From CAZRZN01 sp964604565 (GTDB taxonomy: Bacteria; Pseudomonadota; Alphaproteobacteria; Rhodobacterales; Rhodobacteraceae): a stretch of DNA of 6,444 nucleotides. Location: the NCBI GenBank assembly GCA_964604565.1, contig CAZRZN010000245.1, positions 1 through 6,444 on the forward strand. The letters run 5' to 3'. Of the stretch, positions 1 to 5,259 are shown piece by piece. The translations under genes and the position numbers were made by a program. The notes below the pieces were generated by a model. That model had not been told where the DNA came from. It saw nothing but the letters and a program-made list of their open reading frames with translations, and made no database searches. Within the stretch, counting starts at the first letter, position 1. Every line of letters begins with the position of its first letter.

Positions 1-408
1 CTCCCACAGCTCCAGTTCGGTCAAGAGCCGTCGGCCCTTGTCGTTCTTGGTGGCTTTCAACGTGCGGTATCCGATCGATAGCCCATCGATTGCTCCGGCC
101 GCGATCAGTTCTGCGGCCTCCTGCCCGCGCGCCACACTCGCCAGCAATCGACCCTTCACATAAAGACCGCGGGAGTCTTCGTGCACCTCTTCCCATATGC
201 CGATCGGTTGCGCCGGATCATGCTGCCAAAGCATTTTTACCGACCGGCCCTCGGCCTTCAGACGTGCCAGTGAGCGGGCATAGGCGCCCTCGGCTACGAC
301 GTCCCCGCCCTGATCACAGGCTCCGAACAAGGAGGCATACCCCTCGATCTTGTGCCCCTCGACCGTCACATCGGCGTCGAACCGGCAAAACTTGGTTTCC
401 AGGTCCAT
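1..408 (-). CDS. HK97-family prohead protease of an RcGTA-type gene transfer agent (g4-like), C-terminus outside the window
   Basis: This is a capsid maturation protease (peptidase family S78/U35 type) that cleaves the scaffolding part of the major capsid protein during head assembly. The first 136 residues are visible and the frame is still open at the left edge; the family is usually about 180-200 residues. Seen in the sequence: an early strand-turn region 'EGYASLFG' (22-29), the His motif 'MLWQHDPAQPIG' with H63, and the Ser motif 'GAIDGLSIGYRT' with S111. These fit the His/Ser catalytic pair of the family. The ATG at 408 is preceded by AAAGGAA at 420-414, five bases away. The gene follows the g3.5-like gene by 83 bases, and this order (portal, g3.5, protease) is that of RcGTA. 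A tailed-phage protease would look similar; the neighbours decide in favour of a GTA. Confidence 0.93.
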   Translation of the reverse strand, partial: MDLETKFCRFDADVTVEGHKIEGYASLFGACDQGGDVVAEGAYARSLARLKAEGRSVKMLWQHDPAQPIGIWEEVHEDSRGLYVKGRLLASVARGQEAAELIAAGAIDGLSIGYRTLKATKNDKGRRLLTELELWE

Positions 409-423
409 CCTCGTTCCTTTCTT

Positions 424-458
424 AAGGGGCCCCTTTTGCCCATTTCCAGCCCGGAAAT
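424..458. repeat. Two small inverted repeats between the g3.5-like gene and the protease gene
   Basis: The 83-base spacer (409-491) holds a perfect 12-base palindrome AAGGGGCCCCTT (424-435). Next to it is a 6-base stem with a 5-base loop, ATTTCC-agccc-GGAAAT (442-458). The palindrome lies just upstream of the protease ribosome-binding site on the GTA transcript. A short run of T residues (434-437) follows the palindrome on the plus strand only, so it does not look like a terminator for the GTA transcript. A role in RNA processing or in setting head-protein ratios is conceivable but not shown. Confidence 0.45.
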
Positions 459-491
459 CGCAGGGGAGGTTTGAAAGCATGTCATCGCCGG

Positions 492-719
492 TCAGGGTGC
501 CGCGTTCGCGAACCCCTGTATGACATCCGCCAGGATCGCTCCGGTTACCCCGTAGACCGTCAACCAGAGCCGCCGCTCCAGCCGTTCCATCAGGGCTTCG
601 AGCCGGTTGAAACGGTCGGCCATCGCATCAAATTGCAGCTTGCTCATCCGCTCGTGCGCGTCCAGCCGAAGCCCCGGCGCACAGGAGAAACTCTCATGTC
701 TCGATCGCAATTCAGTCAC
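492..719 (-). CDS. GTA head-formation protein of the RcGTA g3.5 (rcc01685) type, 75 residues
   Basis: This small protein of RcGTA-type clusters is encoded between the portal and the prohead protease. I recognise it from its position and from the pattern 'RLDAHERMSKLQFDAM' (18-33), then 'LEALMERLERRLWLTVYG' (40-57) and a hydrophobic end. Residues 20-50 are predicted helix or coiled coil. Residues about 51-70 (WLTVYGVTGAILADVIQGF) are hydrophobic enough to be a membrane segment or buried helix. The biochemical role is not evident from sequence; the family name says only that it is needed for heads. The start is GTG at 719, chosen because GAGGAG sits seven bases upstream. It overlaps the portal stop by eight bases (GTGACTGA), which suggests translational coupling. 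An in-frame TTG at 710 is a weaker alternative. Confidence 0.85.
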   Translation of the reverse strand: MTELRSRHESFSCAPGLRLDAHERMSKLQFDAMADRFNRLEALMERLERRLWLTVYGVTGAILADVIQGFANAAP

Positions 720-1911
720 GGTTCGTCTCCTCGATTTCCACTGGCAGTCCCAGCATCCGTCGCTTTTCCGAAGGGGTCAGAAAGTCGGCCTGCGCCACGC
801 GGGTCCACTGCGCGTCCCGTTCCGCGGCCAGCGCGGGCACCTGGTCCAGGTCAGGCGTCAGCAGCACGTTCTCACCGGTGAACCCCGACAGCCATCGCCC
901 GACGCTCGCGGCGACCTTGCTTGCCAGCGGCAGCACCGTCTGGCGATAGAACGCGCGATGCGCCTCGGCATAGTTGGCATAGGTCGCCTCACCCGGAATC
1001 CCCATCAGCATCGGCGGCACTCCAAAGGCCACCGCGATTTCGCGCGCGGCCGACTCCTTTGTCTTCTGGAATTCCATGTCCGATGGGGAAAAGCCCATCG
1101 GCTTCCAGTCGAGGCCGCCTTCCAGCAGCATCGGACGGCCCGCGTTGCGCGCGCCCTGATGATGCATCTCCATCTCGGTCTGCAACCGCTCGAACTGCTC
1201 AGGGCTCAACTGCCCCTGCCCGTCCGTGCCGTTCCAGACAATCGCCCCCGACGGCCGCGCGGCATTGTCGAGCAAGCCCTTGGACCACCGCGAGGCCGCA
1301 TTGTGCACGTCCACCGCCTGCGCGGCAGCCTGTAGGGGCGACAGCCCGTAGTGATCGTCCTGTGGGTGAAACGTCTTGATATGGCAGATCGGAGAAACCG
1401 CGCCCGTCACGCCAAACCGATGTTTCCGCCCCCCGACCAGATACTCATAGGCCACCGGCCAGCCGTCCGCACCGGGAACCACGCTCATGCGATCAGACCG
1501 CAGGACATGCAGTTCAAAGGGCGCTCCTGTTTCGCCGGCCACCGCCTCGACATAACTGTCGCCCGACAGCAGCAACTGACCGTAGAGCGCCTCGAAAAAC
1601 TCCGCCCGGCCCTGCGCCATGTTCGGCGCAGAAATCAGGCTAAGGATCGGATGCGCCGCGAAACGGGTGTCATTGTCCTGCAGGACCATCGGCAGGGCGG
1701 CCGCAGATTCCGCAATCAGCTTCACCGCTCGGAACCCAACCGGATTGCCCGCAAAGGCCTGTTTGGTCAGGGAAACGGTATCCCGCGGGCTCCAGGCCAC
1801 ACGTCCCGAGCTCAACTGCGCGACCAGCCGGCCCGTGGCCGAGGCCTTGACCTGTGGCGCAGACCGGGATTGCCCCGCCTGCCCGTTCCGCCGCAGAAAA
1901 TCGAATAGCAT
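712..1911 (-). CDS. Portal protein, HK97 family, of an RcGTA-type gene transfer agent (g3-like)
   Basis: The portal forms the dodecameric ring at one capsid vertex through which the terminase pumps DNA and to which the tail later attaches. The protein has 399 residues, a normal length. Visible family signatures in order: 'HPILSLISAPN' (87-97), 'GLSPLQAAAQAVDVH' (189-203, the conserved GxSPL region), 'RPSGAIV' (219-225), 'GRPMLLEGGLDWKPMGFS' (248-265), 'EIAVAFGVPPMLMG' (281-294) and 'YANYAEAHRAFY' (301-312). The ATG at 1911 has a clear ribosome-binding site, AAAGGAG at 1927-1921, nine bases away. The gene is separated from the large terminase by an unusual 229-base gap, and its stop overlaps the next gene. 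A phage portal could look alike, but the flanking genes are GTA-like. Confidence 0.95.
   Translation of the reverse strand: MLFDFLRRNGQAGQSRSAPQVKASATGRLVAQLSSGRVAWSPRDTVSLTKQAFAGNPVGFRAVKLIAESAAALPMVLQDNDTRFAAHPILSLISAPNMAQGRAEFFEALYGQLLLSGDSYVEAVAGETGAPFELHVLRSDRMSVVPGADGWPVAYEYLVGGRKHRFGVTGAVSPICHIKTFHPQDDHYGLSPLQAAAQAVDVHNAASRWSKGLLDNAARPSGAIVWNGTDGQGQLSPEQFERLQTEMEMHHQGARNAGRPMLLEGGLDWKPMGFSPSDMEFQKTKESAAREIAVAFGVPPMLMGIPGEATYANYAEAHRAFYRQTVLPLASKVAASVGRWLSGFTGENVLLTPDLDQVPALAAERDAQWTRVAQADFLTPSEKRRMLGLPVEIEETNRD
727..732 (-). promoter_or_regulatory. Shine-Dalgarno sequence setting the GTG start of the g3.5-like gene
   Basis: GAGGAG on the minus strand, seven bases before the GTG at 719 and inside the 3' end of the portal gene. 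It is a near-perfect anti-16S match and supports the non-ATG start. The nearest ATG (697) is out of frame. Confidence 0.7.
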
Positions 1912-1928
1912 CCCTCGTGGCTCCTTTC

Positions 1929-1956
1929 TTCGGCCGGCCCGGAATCCGCGGCCGAA
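1929..1956 (-). repeat. Hairpin next to the portal ribosome-binding site
   Basis: TTCGGCCG (1929-1936) pairs with CGGCCGAA (1949-1956) across a 12-base loop. On the GTA transcript the stem ends just before the portal Shine-Dalgarno sequence (1927-1921). It could affect ribosome access or act as an RNA-stabilising 5' structure. No T-run follows, so it is not a typical terminator. Confidence 0.45.
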
Positions 1957-1961
1957 CCGGT

Positions 1962-1975
1962 CCCTTCGCGAAGGG
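1962..1975. repeat. Perfect 14-base palindrome CCCTTCGCGAAGGG
   Basis: The sequence reads identically on both strands. As RNA it could fold as a stem of five pairs with a four-base loop. No T-run follows on either strand, so a terminator is unlikely. It could be a protein-binding site or an RNA-processing hairpin. Confidence 0.45.
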
Positions 1976-2017
1976 CCAAGGCCCCCGCGCTTCAGGTTGT
2001 CAGTCTCTTGATTGATC

Positions 2018-2032
2018 AGACGATTGTCGTCT
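2018..2032. repeat. Inverted repeat AGACGA-ttg-TCGTCT
   Basis: A six-base stem around a three-base loop, in the middle of the terminase-portal gap. A TGATCA palindrome (2013-2018) abuts and shares one base with it. Function is unknown; it may be a short RNA hairpin in the polycistronic message. Confidence 0.35.
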
Positions 2033-2070
2033 TCCGCGTCTTGAAACCCACATTAGGCTCTGTGGATTAA

Positions 2071-2085
2071 TGCCGTGTCACGGCA
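2071..2085. repeat. Near-perfect palindrome TGCCGTG-t-CACGGCA after the large terminase gene
   Basis: Seven-base arms flank one central base, beginning 56 bases beyond the terminase stop. As RNA it would fold as about five pairs with a five-base loop. On the leftward transcript it is followed by TTAATCC, too poor in T to be called a terminator. The symmetry also suits a dimeric DNA-binding protein, but no regulator can be named. Confidence 0.4.
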
Positions 2086-2140
2086 CCGTCCGCCGCTGGC
2101 GCAACAGCGTGCAGCGCGGCAAAGAATGCAGGCCGAACAG

Positions 2141-3499
2141 TCACTTGAGCACCCTCAGACGCGGTGCCATGCGGCCCTTGCGGGTTTCCAGCATCAATTC
2201 GCTCAACGCCCAGACCAGCGCGTCGACGCGATCCGGGCTCCCCGCTCCCTCGTAGCCCTGCGGCGTCATCAGACACATCTGCGATTCCAGCGCATCCAGT
2301 CCCTGCGCATGTTCCACGCGCCCCTGTTCGTAAAGCGCGGCCACAGGTTCCGCGCGGGCACTCTTGCCGAGGGTGGCATGCACCTGTTTGACCGGCAGCA
2401 AGGGATCCACCTGCCGCAGCACGGTTTCCACCATGGCCCCGCCCTGGTTCACCTCGGCCACCACGCGGTCCGCCTGCCACCGTTGCGCCGTCCGCGCGAC
2501 CGCCTCCGCCCAGCCCAGAGGGGACAACCCCTGGACGGAGGCATCCTCCAGCACATAGGCCCGCCAATCCCTCGGCTCATTTGTCTCCACGACGCCCGCG
2601 ACCACGATCCCGCAGGCGTCGGACCGTCCCCCGGCCCCCGCCGGTGGGTCCACGGCCACCACGATCCGGCTCAACCGCGGGATCTGCCCGGATCGCGCGT
2701 TGTCGAACATTTCCCGCGTCCAGAGCGCACCATCGACCTGCTCCAACAGCACCCCATCCAGTTCCTGCAAACCCAGCGACGTGCCCGCATAGCGCGCCCG
2801 CACTTCCTGAAGAAAGGATTGCGCCAGATGGGCCCTGTTCGCCTCTGTCGGCGCCCGTGTCACTTTGGTCGATGGCAGCGCCAGCAATTCTTTCAGAACG
2901 GAGATGTTGCGCGGCGTCGTCGTCACGCAGACCCGCGGCGCCGTGCCCAGGCGCAAGCCGAACTGCAACATATCCCACAGATCCCGGGCCTTCTTCCACT
3001 TGGCCAACTCATCGGCCCAGGCCGCGTCGAATTGCGGGCCGCGCAGCGCCTCGGGATCCTGCGCCGAAAACAGCGTCGCCTCCGCGCCATTGGGCCAGAC
3101 CAGCTTGCGCTTGGACGCGATGAAACTTGGCCGTCGGTCGAATGGCGTGCAGGCCATGATCCCGCTGTCGCCATAGATCATCACCTCTCGCGCCTGATCA
3201 TAGGTTTCGCCGATCAGGGCCAGCCGCTTGCACCGTCCCTTGTCCAGCGGCTTGGGCCCTTCCACTTGCGCGCGGACCCATTCGGCCCCAGCGCGGGTCT
3301 TGCCCGCGCCTCGCCCGCCTAGGATCACCCAACTGCGCCAGTCGCCACCGGGCGGCAACTGGTGCGGATGCGCCCAGAATTCGAAAAGGTAGGGGAGCGC
3401 AAGGCGCTCCCCATCCGTCATTTCAGCCAGGAATCTCTCCCTCACGGCAGCAGGCGCGGAGGCTATCCAAGCGGCACCCGATCTGAGATCGGGCTGCAT
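2141..3499 (-). CDS. terL: Large terminase subunit (TerL), packaging ATPase and nuclease of an RcGTA-type element (g2-like)
   Basis: TerL is the motor that cuts DNA and drives it through the portal into the prohead; in GTAs the DNA is host chromosome. With the ATG at 3499 it has 452 residues, a normal length. Seen: Walker A 'GGRGAGKT' (61-68), Walker B 'DAAWADE' (158-164, with D163 and E164), a 'TTTP' coupling motif (193-196), and a RNase H-like nuclease with acidic residues D284 ('VAVDPP'), D294 ('SDACG'), E349 ('VVAEVNQGG') and D423/D426 ('SPDRVDAL'). The motor therefore looks complete. The start overlaps the small terminase gene by 77 bases. I chose it because residues 14-26 ('SAPAAVRERFLAE') look like the family's N-terminal helix. 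An ATG at 3421, one base past the TerS stop, would remove them. Neither start has a good ribosome-binding site; a GTG at 3583 is improbable. Confidence 0.95.
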   Translation of the reverse strand: MQPDLRSGAAWIASAPAAVRERFLAEMTDGERLALPYLFEFWAHPHQLPPGGDWRSWVILGGRGAGKTRAGAEWVRAQVEGPKPLDKGRCKRLALIGETYDQAREVMIYGDSGIMACTPFDRRPSFIASKRKLVWPNGAEATLFSAQDPEALRGPQFDAAWADELAKWKKARDLWDMLQFGLRLGTAPRVCVTTTPRNISVLKELLALPSTKVTRAPTEANRAHLAQSFLQEVRARYAGTSLGLQELDGVLLEQVDGALWTREMFDNARSGQIPRLSRIVVAVDPPAGAGGRSDACGIVVAGVVETNEPRDWRAYVLEDASVQGLSPLGWAEAVARTAQRWQADRVVAEVNQGGAMVETVLRQVDPLLPVKQVHATLGKSARAEPVAALYEQGRVEHAQGLDALESQMCLMTPQGYEGAGSPDRVDALVWALSELMLETRKGRMAPRLRVLK

Positions 3500-3797
3500 C
3501 GAGATCGAGCCCGTAGGCTTCGCCGATCCCCTCTTCCTTTCTGATGATCGCTTCAAGTTCCAACTCCGTTTCGCGGGCTGCACGCAGCCAATACTTCAAT
3601 TCGCCCAAGACCTTTCCAGCCTCGGACTTCTTGTCCACTTCGCCTCTCCGGATCCTGTCCTGCGCCTCCTCGATCTGGTCGAGAAGATCCGCAATTGTCG
3701 CTGTCGCCCGATCCCGCTGCCTGCGCAGACGGTCGCACCGCTCATTGGCGATTATGACGATTCTGTTTTGCTCTTCTTGTTGTTGTGCACTGCTCAT
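3423..3797 (-). CDS. terS: Small terminase subunit (TerS) of an RcGTA-type gene transfer agent (g1-like)
   Basis: In RcGTA the g1 product is the small terminase, which partners the large subunit in packaging and shows little sequence specificity, consistent with near-random packaging. This protein has 124 residues, mostly charged helix. Residues about 5-50 and 55-90 are predicted coiled coil, rich in Arg, Glu and Gln, including 'ANERCDRLRRQRDRA' (17-31) and 'LGELKYWLRAARETELELE' (64-82). The C-terminus has 'YGLDLDAAR' (95-103) and a Cys-containing tail 'CRLDSLRACCREGEIPG' (108-124). It is the first structural gene of the cluster and overlaps TerL. The ATG at 3797 has AAGGTG at 3809-3804, six bases upstream. 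A GTG at 3806, three codons earlier, is possible but has a weaker site. The call rests mainly on position, coiled-coil nature and the C-terminal pattern. Confidence 0.85.
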   Translation of the reverse strand: MSSAQQQEEQNRIVIIANERCDRLRRQRDRATATIADLLDQIEEAQDRIRRGEVDKKSEAGKVLGELKYWLRAARETELELEAIIRKEEGIGEAYGLDLDAARSQIGCRLDSLRACCREGEIPG

Positions 3798-3847
3798 GCT
3801 CGACACCTTACTTGCCTGTTAGGTTGCCCCTCCATCGGGCGGCAAGG

Positions 3848-3883
3848 AACAGAAACGGCCCCAAGGGTCTCACCCGGGGGCCG
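3848..3883 (-). terminator. Terminator-like hairpin in the leader of the GTA transcript
   Basis: On the minus strand CGGCCCC (3883-3877) pairs perfectly with GGGGCCG (3862-3856). Inside, GGGT (3875-3872) pairs with ACCC (3868-3865) around a three-base loop. The tract TTTCTGTT (3855-3848) follows directly. This has the form of an intrinsic terminator for leftward transcription; on the plus strand the following bases are CTTGCC, so it does not act that way. An outer pair GGCAAG/CTTGCC (3889-3884 with 3846-3841) could extend or compete with the fold. It lies between the only good leftward promoter and the small terminase gene, so it would act as a leader terminator or attenuator, or end a short transcript. 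Confidence 0.65.
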
Positions 3884-3977
3884 CTTGCCAAACCTCGTCC
3901 AGCATAGGCAGAACCATACGTTCGACCGTGCGTAGGGTCAATCCCGGCTCCGACCGCAACCATCTGAATTTGTTCAT
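3870..3977 (-). CDS. Possible 35-residue small protein or leader peptide upstream of the GTA genes
   Basis: An ATG at 3977 opens a 35-codon frame ending in TGA at 3872-3870. It begins MNKFRWLRSEPG, continues through 'LTLRTVERMVLPMLDEVWQ' (13-31) and ends AAPG. The composition is plausible for an amphipathic helix, and I do not recognise a family. The ribosome-binding site is poor (GAGAAG ends one base before the ATG). The frame contains the putative promoter -35 and -10. Its Met25 codon (3905-3903) coincides with the expected transcription start, so a leaderless 11-codon version sharing the same stop is also possible. The stop sits within the terminator-like hairpin, which could mean either a small gene with its own terminator or a translated leader controlling read-through. 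It may also be a chance frame. Confidence 0.3.
   Translation of the reverse strand: MNKFRWLRSEPGLTLRTVERMVLPMLDEVWQAAPG
3913..3941 (-). promoter_or_regulatory. Probable sigma-70-type promoter facing the GTA head genes
   Basis: On the minus strand TTGACC (3941-3936) is followed by a 17-base spacer (3935-3919) and TATGGT (3918-3913). That spacing is ideal, and five of six -35 bases match consensus. The expected start is at about 3906-3905, 108 bases before the small terminase ATG. The -10 lies inside an inverted repeat GAAC-catac-GTTC (3911-3923), which could be an operator. An AT-rich stretch (3963-3991) lies upstream. In R. capsulatus GTA expression needs GafA and the CtrA system; I cannot recognise a GafA site by eye, and no TTAA-N7-TTAA CtrA motif is visible here. 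Confidence 0.6.
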
Positions 3978-4008
3978 ACTTCTCAATAATCGCCTAAGCC
4001 GGGGATTG
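3939..4008. repeat. Inverted pair of CAATCCC(C)GGCT sites flanking an AT-rich stretch in the divergent region
   Basis: CAATCCCGGCT (3939-3949) recurs in inverted orientation as AGCCGGGGATTG (3997-4008), differing by one extra G. The arms enclose 47 bases including the AT-rich segment 3963-3991, which contains TGAA-tttg-TTCA (3965-3976). The left arm overlaps the -35 of the GTA-facing promoter. This arrangement is what paired activator or repressor sites look like, but could be chance in GC-rich DNA. Confidence 0.35.
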
Positions 4009-4064
4009 GCCGCTTGCCGCCTGCTCATGGCTCTGGCAAGAGTTTTCGCAAAGAGGACAATGAC

Positions 4065-5252
4065 ATGCCCAGGCTTTCAGAACGCATCACCACCCTGAAC
4101 GAAGGCGGCTCCGACGGGTGGGAGGTCTACTATCGCGCCCGGGGCATGGCGGCGGCCGGCACCCCGGTGACCGAACTCACCATCGGCGAACATGACATCG
4201 GAACCGATGCGTCGATTCTTCAGGCGATCCACAATTCCGCCCAAGCGGGCCACACCGGCTATGCCATGGTCCCCGGGGTCGACGCCCTTCGAAGGGCCGT
4301 CGCCGCACGCGTCGCCGCCCGGACGGGTGTGCCGACCACAGCGGACAACGTGCTCATCACACCGGGCGGTCAGGCGGGGCTTCTGGCCGCGCATGTCGCC
4401 GCGCTTTCGCACGGCGACGCGGCGCTGTTCATCGACCCCTATTATGCGACCTATCCTGCCACAATCCGCGCCGCGTCCGGACGTCCCGTGGCCGTTCCAA
4501 CCCAAGCGGCCCGCGCCTTCCTGCCCGAACCTGCCGCCCTCAAGGCCGCCGCACAGAAGAACGGTGCCAGAAGTCTGTTGGTGAACACGCCCAACAACCC
4601 CACCGGCGCCGTCTATCCGCCTGAAATCATCGCAGAGATCGCAGAGATCTGCGCTTCCGAAGACCTCTGGCTGATCTCCGACGAAGTTTATGAAAACCAG
4701 GTCTGGCGGGGCACCCATACCAGCCCCCGCAGCCTGCCCGGCATGGCGGACCGCACCCTCGTGATCGGGTCCATGTCGAAAAGCCACGCCATGACCGGCT
4801 CGCGCATCGGCTGGATCGTGGCGCCCAAACAGACCATCGCCCATCTTGTCGACCTTTCCACCGTCACGACCTACGGCGTGCCCGGCTACATCCAGGACGG
4901 CGCGCTTTTTGGCCTGAACCAGGGGCCTGACCTGGAACGCAAAATCTCTGCCCCCTTCCTGCGCCGCCGCAATCTGGCCCAATCGGTTCTTGCGGAACAG
5001 GACGTGATCAACGCCATTCCCGCCGATGGCGCCATGTTCCTGATGCTCGATATTCGCGCAACCGGCCTGTCGGGCCGTGAGTTTGCCGATGCGCTTCTGG
5101 ACACCCACCGCATCGCCGTCATGCCGGGAGAAAGCTTTGGCACCTCCGCCGCCGGTCATCTGCGCGTGGCGCTGACGGTAGAAGATGACCGTCTGGAGGC
5201 GGCGTTGCGCACCCTCTGCGCCTTCGCCAAGATCTGCGCAAGAGCCGCCTGA
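4065..5252 (+). CDS. Pyridoxal-phosphate-dependent aminotransferase, class I/II (fold type I)
   Basis: This is a cytosolic enzyme expected to move an amino group between an amino acid and a 2-oxo acid using PLP. The protein has 395 residues, typical of the class. Seen: Y66 in 'GHTGYAM', the cofactor-phosphate loop 'TPGGQAGL' (99-106), 'NTPNNPTG' (174-181, N178 being the usual PLP-ring contact), 'SDEVYE' (205-210, D206 and Y209), the Schiff-base lysine K239 in 'GSMSKSHAMTGSRIGW' (235-250) and the carboxylate-binding R367 in 'HLRVAL' (365-370). All key residues are present, so it should be active. Substrate preference (aspartate, aromatic or other) cannot be read from the sequence. The ATG at 4065 has AGAGGA at 4052-4057, seven bases upstream; a TTG at 4014 in the same frame has no such site. 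It is divergent from the GTA genes and leads the TfoX-like gene by seven bases. Confidence 0.94.
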   Translation: MPRLSERITTLNEGGSDGWEVYYRARGMAAAGTPVTELTIGEHDIGTDASILQAIHNSAQAGHTGYAMVPGVDALRRAVAARVAARTGVPTTADNVLITPGGQAGLLAAHVAALSHGDAALFIDPYYATYPATIRAASGRPVAVPTQAARAFLPEPAALKAAAQKNGARSLLVNTPNNPTGAVYPPEIIAEIAEICASEDLWLISDEVYENQVWRGTHTSPRSLPGMADRTLVIGSMSKSHAMTGSRIGWIVAPKQTIAHLVDLSTVTTYGVPGYIQDGALFGLNQGPDLERKISAPFLRRRNLAQSVLAEQDVINAIPADGAMFLMLDIRATGLSGREFADALLDTHRIAVMPGESFGTSAAGHLRVALTVEDDRLEAALRTLCAFAKICARAA

Positions 5253-5259
5253 GGGTCCG

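Larger units (their letters stand above)
1912..2140 (-). other. Gene-free gap between large terminase and portal, rich in inverted repeats
   Basis: I find no supportable gene here. The longest leftward ATG frame in the middle of the gap has only 17 codons. The portal frame stays open upstream to a TAA near 2052 but contains no ATG, GTG or TTG start. What the gap does hold is four inverted repeats, listed separately, and the portal ribosome-binding site at its left end. No convincing -35/-10 pair is visible, so the portal and later genes probably share the transcript that begins before the small terminase. Confidence 0.6.
3879..4018 (+). repeat. 11-base direct repeat GGCCGCTTGCC at 3879-3889 and 4008-4018
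   Basis: Two exact copies in the same orientation lie 129 bases apart in the divergent region. The left copy forms part of the terminator-like hairpin (upstream arm); the right copy abuts the inverted CAATCCCGGCT site. Function is unknown, and coincidence is possible given the GC content. Confidence 0.3.

Noticed and set aside
1912..2052. N-terminal extension of the portal protein into the gap
   Set aside because: The frame is open but contains no ATG, GTG or TTG, and the ATG at 1911 has an excellent ribosome-binding site.
2064..2085. Rho-independent terminator after the large terminase
   Set aside because: The palindrome has a very short loop and no T-rich tract on the leftward strand, and the downstream portal gene would lack a visible promoter.
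2075..3322. Long plus-strand open frame of 415 codons opposite the large terminase
   Set aside because: It lies antisense to a well-supported TerL gene, and its Arg/His/Pro/Gln-rich translation has no recognisable domain. It is a shadow of the GC-rich codon pattern.
3500..3583. Upstream extension of the large terminase to a GTG at 3583
   Set aside because: It would overlap the small terminase by 161 bases, has no ribosome-binding site, and its extra residues are basic and unlike TerL family N-termini.
3911..3923. LexA box at GAAC-catac-GTTC
   Set aside because: The alphaproteobacterial LexA motif is a direct repeat GTTC-N7-GTTC. This is an inverted repeat with a five-base spacer, so only a generic operator-like symmetry is kept.
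3979..3990. Promoter for the aminotransferase with AATAAT as its -10
   Set aside because: No acceptable -35 sits 16-18 bases upstream on the plus strand, so no specific promoter is called.
4014..4064. TTG start for the aminotransferase 17 codons upstream
   Set aside because: There is no ribosome-binding site, whereas AGAGGA is well placed before the ATG at 4065.
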